DNA of 64,000 nucleotides from positions 310,001-374,000 of the forward strand of contig NZ_STGK01000002.1 of assembly GCF_004919105.1 (NCBI RefSeq), in the 5' to 3' direction. Below, piece after piece: positions 1-7,522 of this stretch (positions within the stretch are counted from its first letter, which is position 1; the number at the start of each line of letters is the position of its first letter). The notes under the pieces are model-generated. The model did no database searches. It was not told the DNA's origin and worked only from the letters and a program-made list of their open reading frames with translations. The position numbers and the translations under genes are program-made. Source of the DNA: Nocardioides sp. GY 10113 (GTDB lineage Bacteria > Actinomycetota > Actinomycetes > Propionibacteriales > Nocardioidaceae).

Positions 1-1797
1 GTCCTCGAGGGCATCGCCCGCGCCAAGCAGGACGTGCTCAACCAGGGCGAGGCGTTCCCGGTCCTCCCGCTGCTGCTGCACGGCGACGCCGCGTTCGCCG
101 GCCAGGGCGTGGTCGCCGAGACGCTGAACCTCTCCCAGCTGCGCGGCTACCGCACCGGCGGCACGATCCACCTGGTCATCAACAACCAGGTCGGCTTCAC
201 CACCTCGCCGGGCTCCTCGCGCTCCTCGCTCTACGCGACCGACGTGGCCCGGATGGTGCAGGCGCCGATCTTCCACGTCAACGGCGACGACCCGGAGGCG
301 TGCATCCGCGTGGCCCGCCTCGCGTTCGAGTACCGCCAGGCGTTCCACAAGGACGTCGTCATCGATCTGGTCTGCTACCGCCGTCGCGGCCACAACGAGG
401 GTGACGACCCGTCGTACACCCAGCCGCTGATGTACGACCTGATCGAGCAGAAGCGCTCCGTGCGCAAGCTCTACACCGAGTCCCTGATCGGTCGTGGCGA
501 CATCACGATCGAGGAGGCCGAGCAGGTCCTGCGCGACTACCAGCAGCAGCTGGAGCGGGTCTTCACCGAGGTCCGCGAGGCCAGCACGGCCCCGTCGGAG
601 TGGACCACCGTGCCCGAGTACCCGGAGAAGCCGGCCGGCGAGACCGAGACCGCCATCTCCCACGAGGTGCTCAAGCGGATCGCGGACTCCTACGTCACCC
701 CGCCGGACGGGTTCACCGTCCACCCGAAGGTGATGCCGCAGCTCCAGCGCCGCGCCGCCGCCATCCTCGACGGCCCGATCGACTGGGGCACCGGCGAGAT
801 CCTCGCGTTCGGTGCGCTGCTGATGGATGGCCGGCCGGTCCGCCTGGCCGGCCAGGACAGCCGCCGCGGCACCTTCGTGCAGCGGTTCGCGACCATCATC
901 GACCGGGTCAACGCCGACGAGTGGACCCCGCTGTCCAACCTCTCGGACGACCAGGCGAAGTTCTTCGTCTACGACAGCCTGCTCTCGGAGTACGCCGCGC
1001 TCGGGTTCGAGTACGGGTACTCGGTGGCACGCCCCGATGCGCTCGTCCTCTGGGAGGCGCAGTTCGGTGACTTCGTCAACGGCGCGCAGACCGTGATCGA
1101 CGAGTACATCAGCTCGGGCAAGACCAAGTGGGGCCAGGACTCCGGCGTCGTGCTGCTGCTGCCGCACGGCTACGAGGGCCAGGGACCGGACCACTCCTCG
1201 GCCCGGATCGAGCGGTTCATGACGCTCTGCGCCGACGAGGCGTTCGTCGTCGCCCAGCCCTCCACGCCGGCCTCGCACTTCCACCTGCTGCGCCGCCACT
1301 CGCTCGGCAACGAGCACAAGCCGCTGATCATCTTCACCCCGAAGTCGATGCTCAAGCGCAAGGAGGCGGCGTCCCAGCCGTCCGACTTCACCGAGGGCAC
1401 GTTCCAGCCGCTGATCGGCGACAGCACCGCGGACCCGGCCAAGGTCGAGACGCTGCTGCTCTGCTCGGGCCGGATCACCTGGGACCTGATGGTCGAGCGC
1501 GGCAAGCGCGACAACGGCGAGAAGTTCGCGATCGCCCGCGTCGAGCAGCTCTACCCGGAGCCTGCCGCCGAGCTGGCCGCCGAGATCGCCAAGTACCCGA
1601 ACCTGAAGAGCGTCCGCTGGGTGCAGGACGAGCCGCGGAACATGGGCCCGTGGCCCTACTACGGCCTCAACGTGTTCCCGAAGCTCGGCGCCCAGGTCGA
1701 CGTGGTCAGCCGGCCCGCCTCCTCCTCCCCCTCCGTCGGCGCGCACAAGCGCCACCTGGAGGAGCAGAAGGGGCTGCTCGGCGAGGCCTTCGCCTGA
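1..1797 (+). CDS. kgd: Multifunctional 2-oxoglutarate dehydrogenase E1 / decarboxylase, C-terminal part (5' truncated)
   Basis: The frame is open from base 1, so the gene starts outside the window; 598 C-terminal residues remain of a family usually over 1200 long. It matches the thiamine-diphosphate E1 half of Kgd/SucA: HGDAAFAGQG, INNQVGFTT and RRGHNEGDDPSYTQP are hallmark segments, followed by the transketolase-like pyrimidine domain and the E1 C-terminal domain. Known role of the family: decarboxylation of 2-oxoglutarate in the TCA cycle in the cytosol, in actinobacteria fused to a succinyltransferase-like N-terminal domain (not visible here). It ends 24 bases before a small gene with a strong ribosome site, so the two are probably cotranscribed. 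Confidence 0.97.
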   Translation, partial: VLEGIARAKQDVLNQGEAFPVLPLLLHGDAAFAGQGVVAETLNLSQLRGYRTGGTIHLVINNQVGFTTSPGSSRSSLYATDVARMVQAPIFHVNGDDPEACIRVARLAFEYRQAFHKDVVIDLVCYRRRGHNEGDDPSYTQPLMYDLIEQKRSVRKLYTESLIGRGDITIEEAEQVLRDYQQQLERVFTEVREASTAPSEWTTVPEYPEKPAGETETAISHEVLKRIADSYVTPPDGFTVHPKVMPQLQRRAAAILDGPIDWGTGEILAFGALLMDGRPVRLAGQDSRRGTFVQRFATIIDRVNADEWTPLSNLSDDQAKFFVYDSLLSEYAALGFEYGYSVARPDALVLWEAQFGDFVNGAQTVIDEYISSGKTKWGQDSGVVLLLPHGYEGQGPDHSSARIERFMTLCADEAFVVAQPSTPASHFHLLRRHSLGNEHKPLIIFTPKSMLKRKEAASQPSDFTEGTFQPLIGDSTADPAKVETLLLCSGRITWDLMVERGKRDNGEKFAIARVEQLYPEPAAELAAEIAKYPNLKSVRWVQDEPRNMGPWPYYGLNVFPKLGAQVDVVSRPASSSPSVGAHKRHLEEQKGLLGEAFA

Positions 1798-1821
1798 GCG
1801 TCGGCGACTGAGGAGGTTCGG

Positions 1822-1998
1822 ATGTACTTCACCGATCGCGGGATCGAGGAGCTCGAGAAGCGCCGGGGTGACGACGAGGTCACCCTGGCCTGGCTCGCCG
1901 AGAGGCTCCAGGAGTTCACCGACACCCACCCGGAGTTCGAGACCGCGGTGGAGCGGTTCGCGACCTGGCTGGCTCGGCTGGACGACCCGGAGGACTGA
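1822..1998 (+). CDS. DUF6104 family small protein
   Basis: This 58-residue acidic protein starts MYFTDRGIEELEKRRGD, which is characteristic of the DUF6104 family, short proteins found next to kgd in many actinobacteria. An AGGAGG ribosome site at 1811-1816 sits 5 bases before the ATG and fixes the start. It has no membrane segment or cysteine; the sequence looks helical. The function is unknown. Its position directly behind kgd suggests a link to the oxoglutarate dehydrogenase complex, but that is inference from context only. Confidence 0.9.
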   Translation: MYFTDRGIEELEKRRGDDEVTLAWLAERLQEFTDTHPEFETAVERFATWLARLDDPED

Positions 1999-2025
1999 GC
2001 CCGGCGCCACCCCGAGAGCGGCGCG

Positions 2026-2058
2026 GAGGGCCCGCGGAACGATGTTCCGCGGGCCCTC
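2026..2058. terminator. Bidirectional terminator-like hairpin
   Basis: A perfect 15-bp inverted repeat (2026-2040 and 2044-2058) with a 3-base loop lies between the convergent DUF6104 gene and the 88-residue gene. It has no clear T-run, as is common in high-GC actinobacteria. Confidence 0.75.
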
Positions 2059-2106
2059 TGCCGTCCCGGCGGCCTCCGGGCGGTACCCGCGCCGGTGGGT
2101 GCGCGG

Positions 2107-2373
2107 CTACACCGCGCCCTGGTCGCCGCCCTGGCCGCCGCCGTCCTGGACGCCGCCCGTGCCACCGTCCTGATCGGCCGCGGCGCGGCGTACGTCGTCG
2201 CGGATCGCGAACAGCTCGGTGGCCAGCCCGCCGACCGCGGCGGCGACCTCACCGACGGCGCGGGTGACGATGCTGGTCACCTCGCCGACGGTGTGCGCGG
2301 TGGCTTGGGCCCCCGCCTGGAGGGCGTCCTTGGCGATCTCGCCGCGGCTGAGGTGGTCGTGCCCGTCGCTCAT
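2107..2373 (-). CDS. Hypothetical small protein, 88 aa
   Basis: I do not recognise this 88-residue protein. It is polar at the N-terminus (MSDGHDHLSRGE), has a central alanine/valine-rich amphipathic helix (about residues 20-65), and a glycine/glutamine-rich tail. There is no signal peptide or convincing membrane span. It lies downstream of the desaturase stop-to-start direction break: the upstream gene on its right begins a separate minus-strand unit ending 24 bases away at 2398, so the two could share a transcript. There is little ribosome-site signal; a GAGACT hexamer 6 bases before the ATG may give a leaderless start. Confidence 0.6.
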   Translation of the reverse strand: MSDGHDHLSRGEIAKDALQAGAQATAHTVGEVTSIVTRAVGEVAAAVGGLATELFAIRDDVRRAAADQDGGTGGVQDGGGQGGDQGAV

Positions 2374-2379
2374 GTCCCC

Positions 2380-2385
2380 AGTCTC
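2380..2385 (-). promoter_or_regulatory. Possible leaderless -10 element for the 88-aa gene
   Basis: GAGACT, reading on the minus strand, lies 6 bases before the ATG at 2373. It departs from the YANNNT pattern at the first base, so it is a weak call. Confidence 0.3.
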
Positions 2386-2397
2386 CCGCCTGACGGC

Positions 2398-3585
2398 TCA
2401 GGCCGCCACCGGTGCGGTCCGTCGGCCGGGGGCCGGCTGCGGCTCGGGCTGCACCCCGCCCGGGAGGGCGTACCGGCAGATCTTCTTCGCGACGCTCAGC
2501 AGCTGGCGGTGCAGCGGACCGGTGTTGTACGCCAGCCCGTAGCGCTCGCAGATCTCACGGACCTCGGCCGCGATCTCCGGGTAGCGCCGGGCGGGCAGGT
2601 CCGGGAACAGGTGGTGCTCGATCTGGTGGGAGAGGTTGCCCGACATCAGGTGCAGCAGCGGTCCGCCGGAGATGTTGGCCGAGCCGAGCAGCTGGCGCAG
2701 GTACCACTGGCCCCGGGTCTCCTCCTCGGTCTCCTCCACCGAGAACGACGCGACGCCGGCCGGGAAGTGGCCGCAGAAGATGATGTTGAACGCCCAGACG
2801 TTGCGGACCAGGTTGGCGGTCGCGTTGCCGGCCAGCGTCAGCGGGGCCAGGGGTCCGCTGAGCGCCGGGAAGAGCAGGTAGTCCTTGACCGTCTGGCGGC
2901 GGATCTTGCGCAGCAGCCCCGGGTAGAGCGGCTTGTTGTCGGCCAGCTTCCGCCGCCCGGCGACCAAGTTGTCGACCTCCAGGTCGTGCAGCGCGACGCC
3001 CCACTCGAAGAGCAGCATCAGGCCGAGCGCGTAGGCCGGGTTGCCCAGGTGGTACGGGTGCCACCGCTGCTCGGGGTCCATCCGGAGGATGCCGTAGCCG
3101 ACGTCGCGGTCCTTGCCGAGGATGTTGGTGAAGGTGTGGTGGATGTAGTTGTGGCTGTACTTCCACTGCTCGCCCGGGCAGACGTTGTCCCAGTCGAACA
3201 TCCGCGAGTTCAGCGCCGGGTCGCCCATCCAGTCGTACTGGCCGTGCAGGACGTTGTGGCCGATCTCCATGTTGTCGAGGATCTTGGAGATGCTCAGGCT
3301 GGCCACCGCGAGCGGCCAGGCCGGCGGCAGGTAGAACAGCGCGCGGCCGGCCACCTCGAACCGGCGCTGGGCGCGGACCACGCCGCGGATGTACGCCGCG
3401 TCGTCCTCGCCGAGCTCGGCGATGATCCGCTGCCGGATCGCGTCCATCTCCGCACCGAACGCCTCCAGCTGCTCGGGGGTCAGCCCCGCGCGCTCGGCGA
3501 TGGCGCTGGGCGGGGCGGTCTGCCCGGCGCTGTCGGGACTCTTCTCGGGGCTCTTCTCGGGGCTCTTCTCGGGGGTGGTGGTCAT
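2398..3585 (-). CDS. Membrane fatty-acid desaturase (DesA3-like)
   Basis: This 395-residue integral membrane di-iron desaturase would introduce a double bond into acyl chains (acyl-CoA or lipid bound). The three histidine boxes are visible: HNVLH at 110-114, HNYIHH at 145-150 and HQIEHH at 320-325. The third box has the Q/HxxHH form of front-end or linoleoyl-CoA type desaturases. Hydrophobic spans flank the boxes. A GGAGG ribosome site precedes the ATG. The N-terminus carries three SPEK units encoded by a 12-bp tandem repeat. The reductase gene lies 25 bases upstream on the same strand, the usual pairing of desaturase with its electron donor (as Rv3229c-Rv3230c in M. tuberculosis). Confidence 0.93.
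   Translation of the reverse strand: MTTTPEKSPEKSPEKSPDSAGQTAPPSAIAERAGLTPEQLEAFGAEMDAIRQRIIAELGEDDAAYIRGVVRAQRRFEVAGRALFYLPPAWPLAVASLSISKILDNMEIGHNVLHGQYDWMGDPALNSRMFDWDNVCPGEQWKYSHNYIHHTFTNILGKDRDVGYGILRMDPEQRWHPYHLGNPAYALGLMLLFEWGVALHDLEVDNLVAGRRKLADNKPLYPGLLRKIRRQTVKDYLLFPALSGPLAPLTLAGNATANLVRNVWAFNIIFCGHFPAGVASFSVEETEEETRGQWYLRQLLGSANISGGPLLHLMSGNLSHQIEHHLFPDLPARRYPEIAAEVREICERYGLAYNTGPLHRQLLSVAKKICRYALPGGVQPEPQPAPGRRTAPVAA
3539..3574 (+). repeat. 12-bp tandem repeat x3 inside the desaturase N-terminus
   Basis: Three identical copies of CTCTTCTCGGGG (plus strand) encode SPEK repeats on the minus strand. Being in frame, a change in copy number would alter the N-terminal tail by 4 residues without a frameshift. 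Confidence 0.9.
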
Positions 3586-3610
3586 GCTCGCCTCCAGGGT
3601 GGGTGCGTGG

Positions 3611-4780
3611 TCAGAGGTCGACGTGGCAGTCGCCGACGGGGCGGTTGACGCAGATCCGGATCTCCTCGTCCGGCTGCGCCGACTCCTCGCCGGTGAGCAG
3701 GTTGCGGACGGTGCCGGCGTACTTGGTCGTGGTGCAGGAGAAGCAGATGCCCATCCGGCACCCGTGCTCGGGCGCGAGCCCGGCGGCCTCGGCCTGCTCG
3801 AGCAGGCTGTCGCCGGTGGCCGGCGCGCTGAGGCCGGAGCGGGTGAAGGCGACGGTGCCGTCGACCTGCTCCCCCGCGCCGCCGGCCGCGCGGGCCACGG
3901 CCGGCTTGAAGAACTCGGTGCGCAGCCGCGGCGAGCCGCGGTAGGCGTCGGTGACCAGCTCGACCAGGCCGGCGGGACCGCACAGCCAGGTGTCGGTGCC
4001 GGCGAAGCGCGGCACCAGCCGGCGCAGCTCGAACTCGCTGAACCGGGCGTCCCCGTGGCGCAGGTGGACCGCGACGCCGTTGTCGGCGGCCGCGATCGCG
4101 GCCAGCTCCTCGGCGAAGATCTGGTCCGCCTCGCTCCGGGCGTAGTGCAGGAAGGTCACCCGGCGACCGACGTGCCCGTCGTAGCCGTCGCGCAGAAGGG
4201 TGCGCAGCATCGACATCGCCGGGGTGATCCCGGACCCGCCCGTGATGAACAGCAGGTGGTTGTTGGTCGGGGTGGCCGGGCTCTCGTCCAAGCAGAAGGA
4301 CCCCTGTGCCTGGCTCAGGTGCAGGACGTCACCCGGTCGGGCGTGCTCGACGAGGTGCTGGGAGACCTCGCCCTCGGGGTGGGAGCGAACGGTCAGCGTG
4401 ATCGACTCCCCCGGGACCGAGGCGGGCGACGAGATCGAGAACGCGCGGGTCAGTCGGCGGGCCGAGCCCGGCACCTCGACGCCGACCAGCACGTGCTGCC
4501 CCGCGCGGTGGCCGCGCCAGGTCGAGGTCGGCTGAAGGGTCAGCGTCGCCACCGGCGCGCCCAGTGCGTCGGGGCCGGTCTCGCGGGTCACCGAGACGAT
4601 GCGGGCGCGCACCTCGTGCGCGGCCCACATCGGGTTCACCTGCTCGAGGTAGCGGTCCACTCCGTGCGGCGCGGCGAGCGCGGCGACCAGGCGCGAGCGG
4701 AGGACCCGGCCGACCGGGTCGGCCCCGAGCGCGGGGCGGGGTCTCGTCACGCGGAGCGGGTTCAGAGCGGGGAGCGACAT
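3611..4780 (-). CDS. Ferredoxin reductase-type flavoprotein with C-terminal 2Fe-2S domain, desaturase electron donor
   Basis: This 389-residue protein has the order FAD domain (RAFSISS at 112-118), NAD(P) domain (GGSGITPAMSM near 181 and CGPAG at 267), and a plant-type 2Fe-2S ferredoxin with C341, C346, C349 and C377. This is the layout of flavodoxin/ferredoxin reductases such as Rv3230c, which pass NADPH electrons to the stearoyl-CoA desaturase DesA3. An AGGAGG site precedes the ATG. It is the first gene of a two-gene unit with the desaturase and shares a 140-bp divergent promoter region with a TetR regulator. The substrate partner is inferred from the neighbour. Confidence 0.93.
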   Translation of the reverse strand: MSLPALNPLRVTRPRPALGADPVGRVLRSRLVAALAAPHGVDRYLEQVNPMWAAHEVRARIVSVTRETGPDALGAPVATLTLQPTSTWRGHRAGQHVLVGVEVPGSARRLTRAFSISSPASVPGESITLTVRSHPEGEVSQHLVEHARPGDVLHLSQAQGSFCLDESPATPTNNHLLFITGGSGITPAMSMLRTLLRDGYDGHVGRRVTFLHYARSEADQIFAEELAAIAAADNGVAVHLRHGDARFSEFELRRLVPRFAGTDTWLCGPAGLVELVTDAYRGSPRLRTEFFKPAVARAAGGAGEQVDGTVAFTRSGLSAPATGDSLLEQAEAAGLAPEHGCRMGICFSCTTTKYAGTVRNLLTGEESAQPDEEIRICVNRPVGDCHVDL

Positions 4781-4819
4781 GGCGCCTCCTGGGCTGCGGA
4801 TGCCGGAACGTCACTTTCA

Positions 4820-4835
4820 GTGAACACTCGTACAC
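4820..4835. promoter_or_regulatory. Palindromic operator candidate in the desaturase/TetR divergent promoter
   Basis: GTGAAC-ACTC-GTACAC is an inverted repeat with one mismatch per 6-base arm. It lies between the reductase-desaturase unit and the divergent TetR gene. Its shape resembles operators of FabR/DesT-type TetR regulators of unsaturated fatty acid synthesis; the resemblance is from memory and is inference. Confidence 0.5.
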
Positions 4836-4908
4836 CCACAAGCGTGCCGGCTGCCTCCTCCCCCGTCAACGCCGAGCGCCGTGACAGAGCACACATGTTC
4901 ACCTGCCC

Positions 4909-4914
4909 TACGAT
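4909..4914 (+). promoter_or_regulatory. Leaderless -10 element (TACGAT) for the TetR gene
   Basis: TACGAT ends 6 bases before the GTG at 4921, and no ribosome site is visible, so the mRNA may begin at the start codon. Confidence 0.5.
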
Positions 4915-4920
4915 GCGACG

Positions 4921-5553
4921 GTGACCGAAGCACCCGCCTCGCGCGCCGAGCAGAAGGAGCGCACCCGACGCGCGATCCTCGACGCGGCCCTCGGGCTGTG
5001 CGACGACGCGCCGCTGGCCGCCCTCTCGCTGCGCCAGGTGGCCAAGCAGGTCGGGATCGTGCCGACCGCCTTCTACCGCCACTTCGCCTCGATCGAGGAC
5101 CTCGGCCTGGCCCTCGTCCAGGAGTCGCTGGTCAGCCTGCGGGCGGTGCTGCGCGACGTCCGGCAGGGCGGCGCGCCGGAGTACCGCACGATCATCGACC
5201 GCTCCGTCGCCGTACTGGTCGAGCACGTCCGCGCGCAGCGCGCCCACTTCGCCTTCATCGCCCGCGAGCGGATGGCGGGTCCGGCCGGCGTGCGGCAGGC
5301 CATCGCCGACGGCATCGTCCTGTTCGAGGCCGAGCTCGCCGCGGACCTCGCCCGACTCCCCGGCACCTCCGCCTGGTCGTCGGCGGACCTGCGGATCGTC
5401 TCCAACCTGATCGTCTCGGCGATGGTCACCACCGCCGAGGAGCTGGTCGCCATCGAGCCCGGCTCGTCCGAGGAGGAGCGCGTCGCGCACTACGCCCGCA
5501 CCCAGCTGCGGATGCTGCTGGTCGGCGCCACCCACTGGCGCTCCCGCCCCTGA
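4921..5553 (+). CDS. TetR family regulator, probably of fatty-acid desaturation
   Basis: This 210-residue protein has an N-terminal TetR helix-turn-helix (residues 12-60, with LSLRQVAKQVGIVPTAFYRHF as recognition region) and a helical ligand domain. The RQVAKQVGIVPTAFYRHF segment is typical of the FabR/DesT branch. It is divergent from the reductase-desaturase pair with a palindrome in the shared promoter, so it most likely represses that pair in response to acyl-CoA or membrane lipid state. The GTG start at 4921 is favoured because a -10 hexamer lies 6 bases upstream. The ligand is inferred, not seen. Confidence 0.85.
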   Translation: MTEAPASRAEQKERTRRAILDAALGLCDDAPLAALSLRQVAKQVGIVPTAFYRHFASIEDLGLALVQESLVSLRAVLRDVRQGGAPEYRTIIDRSVAVLVEHVRAQRAHFAFIARERMAGPAGVRQAIADGIVLFEAELAADLARLPGTSAWSSADLRIVSNLIVSAMVTTAEELVAIEPGSSEEERVAHYARTQLRMLLVGATHWRSRP

Positions 5554-5573
5554 GCGACCCTGTCTAGAGCCCC

Positions 5574-5634
5574 TCGACGCATCTGGCGCAACGGGTTCCG
5601 ATCGCGTCGCCGTTCCGGCAGGATCGACGCATCT
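5574..5634 (+). repeat. 11-bp direct repeat upstream of the 601-aa membrane protein gene
   Basis: TCGACGCATCT occurs at 5574-5584 and 5624-5634, exactly 50 bases apart, between the TetR stop and the next ATG. It could be a pair of regulator sites or a scar flanking an insertion. Confidence 0.7.
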
Positions 5635-5659
5635 CATCGCTCCCGAGGAGACGCCCGGA

Positions 5660-7465
5660 ATGCTGCTGCTCGCCATCGTTGCCGAGGTGACCGGATGGCT
5701 GGCGCTCAAGACGGCCGACGCACTCGTCCAGCACGCGGTCGACTCCGCGGTGAGCGAGACGACCGACCTCTACCGCAGGTCCGCACCGGCAAGCGAACAG
5801 GTCCTGATCGACGAGCTGGAGAAGGCGGGCCCCACCGACGACGTCGCGCGGCAGACCGAACTCGTCGAAGCCGCCGTCCTCCGCTTCCTCAACGGCCCGT
5901 TCCTGGAGAGTCCCTTGGCCGAGCGCCTCCAGCGGGCGGGCTTCCCGATGACATTCGGCGACAACAGCGGCACGATCCTGGTCGCACGTGAGGGCTCGCC
6001 GCTGACGGCGGCCGTGGGCAACACGGTCGGCGGCAACCTGACCCTCAACGCCACCATCGGACACCCGGCGAATCGCGAGATCCACCTGGCCGTGCTGACG
6101 CAAGACCCGTCCGTCACGCTGGCGCCGGGCACCTCCGTCAGCCTGCCGATCGAGCTCACCAACGGCTCGCGCACGACCTGGGACGTGCAGCTCCGCTTCA
6201 ACGGACCCTTCGTGCTGTCGACGTTCGAGCCCGGCGCGCACCTCCAAGTGGAGCCCGGCCGGTCGGAGTCCCTGATCCTCGTGCTCACCGCCACCGCCAG
6301 CTCGCCCCAGGCCGGCTCGCGGAGCGTCAGCGTCATCGTCGACGGGACCTCGGTACCGGAGGGAAAGCAGGCGGCCTGGGAGAGTGACACCTTCACGTTG
6401 GACGTGCCGCCGTCGCCGGGGCTTCAGCTCTCGGTTACGTCCGACTTCGAGCGCGTCGGGACGACGCAGCGCTACCGCGGCACGCTCACGATCGCCAACC
6501 GCGGCAACACCGTCGAGCGCGGAGGCTTGCGCGCCGCACACGGGTCGGCGTCACCGGCAGCGGACCCCGCACTGCCACCCGCGGACCGGCCGGCACCCTG
6601 GCAACTTCTCACGCCCGTCGAGTACCGGCTCAGCCCCGGCAAGGAAGGGCAGCACGAGGTCGAGGTCGGCTTCGCACACCAACCCTGGAGAGACGCCGCC
6701 AGGGACTGCGTGGTCGTCGCGATGAGCGAGGACCGCCCCGCGGACGACCACGACCGCCCGTACCTCGCCGTACGCGTCCACCAGGTCGGCCGGGGCACGG
6801 ACGCTCAGCAGCGCACCGAGCTGGCCGCCCGAACGACCGCTGCGCTCGTCGATCGGACGGCTCACGTGACGGGCGGCCTGTTGAGACGGGGAGTCCGCGA
6901 GATCGGCCAACTGCTCGGACGAGCCAGGAACCTGACCGCCATCCAGGTCGGCGCGATCATCGCCGCCGCAGTCGTGCTGCTCGGGGTCGGCTGGGCGCTC
7001 AGGCCCGTCCCCGCCGGCGGCGAGCCTGCCGAGGCGAGCGACCCGACGCTCGCCCCGACCGCCGGTGCCAAGTTCCAGCTCACGCCGTCCGCGCCGGCTC
7101 CGATGGCCAACCTGTTGACGGACAAGGACGCGTGCACGGAGACCTTGAACTGGCAGAGCGACGGCTATGTCGCCTGGGTCGAACGCGTGCTGAAGACGAT
7201 CTGGCTGCCGGAGCACCCGGTCCCGGAGGTCAACGACTTGTGGGTGGACGGCACGCTCGGCCCGCAGACCCTCGCCGTCCTCATCGTCTTCCAGACCGAG
7301 AACGGCCTCGAGCCGACGGGACAGCTCGACCCGCCGACCCGCGAGCGACTACTCGACATCGCACAGGACTCACCCTCGGCCGCCGTGCGACGGGGGCCCA
7401 CCGACGCCGACAAGGACGTTCGCCTCCGCGAGGACCTCTGTGCCGCTCTGGTCGAGGCACCTTGA
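5660..7465 (+). CDS. Membrane protein with Ig-like repeats and C-terminal peptidoglycan-binding-like domain, unknown function
   Basis: I do not recognise this 601-residue protein as a named family. Residues 1-30 are hydrophobic to amphipathic but not a clean signal peptide. Residues about 120-250 and 255-375 look like two beta-sandwich (Ig-like) modules; the second has the form of archaeal/bacterial NEW-type repeats (TLTIANRGNTVERGG). One clear membrane span covers 427-447. Residues about 503-567 resemble a PG_binding_1 domain (DLWVDGTLGPQTLAVLIVF). If the span is oriented N-in, the binding domain faces the wall and the Ig-like part is cytosolic, which would be odd. A GAGGAG site precedes the ATG. 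It stands alone, and it uses TTG, CAA and GGA codons more than its neighbours, hinting at transfer. Confidence 0.75.
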   Translation: MLLLAIVAEVTGWLALKTADALVQHAVDSAVSETTDLYRRSAPASEQVLIDELEKAGPTDDVARQTELVEAAVLRFLNGPFLESPLAERLQRAGFPMTFGDNSGTILVAREGSPLTAAVGNTVGGNLTLNATIGHPANREIHLAVLTQDPSVTLAPGTSVSLPIELTNGSRTTWDVQLRFNGPFVLSTFEPGAHLQVEPGRSESLILVLTATASSPQAGSRSVSVIVDGTSVPEGKQAAWESDTFTLDVPPSPGLQLSVTSDFERVGTTQRYRGTLTIANRGNTVERGGLRAAHGSASPAADPALPPADRPAPWQLLTPVEYRLSPGKEGQHEVEVGFAHQPWRDAARDCVVVAMSEDRPADDHDRPYLAVRVHQVGRGTDAQQRTELAARTTAALVDRTAHVTGGLLRRGVREIGQLLGRARNLTAIQVGAIIAAAVVLLGVGWALRPVPAGGEPAEASDPTLAPTAGAKFQLTPSAPAPMANLLTDKDACTETLNWQSDGYVAWVERVLKTIWLPEHPVPEVNDLWVDGTLGPQTLAVLIVFQTENGLEPTGQLDPPTRERLLDIAQDSPSAAVRRGPTDADKDVRLREDLCAALVEAP

Positions 7466-7522
7466 CGCGCAACTCGGGCGGTCGCAAGGACCAACTCGAG
7501 GGGTGGCGACGACCCACTCGCG

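Noticed and set aside
600..1811. Long plus-strand open frames overlapping kgd
   Set aside because: Arginine/alanine-rich shadow translations in other frames of a conserved gene; no ribosome sites or family motifs.
2095..3648. 517-codon plus-strand frame opposite the desaturase
   Set aside because: Antisense shadow of a clear desaturase with all three histidine boxes; the plus-strand translation has no motif.
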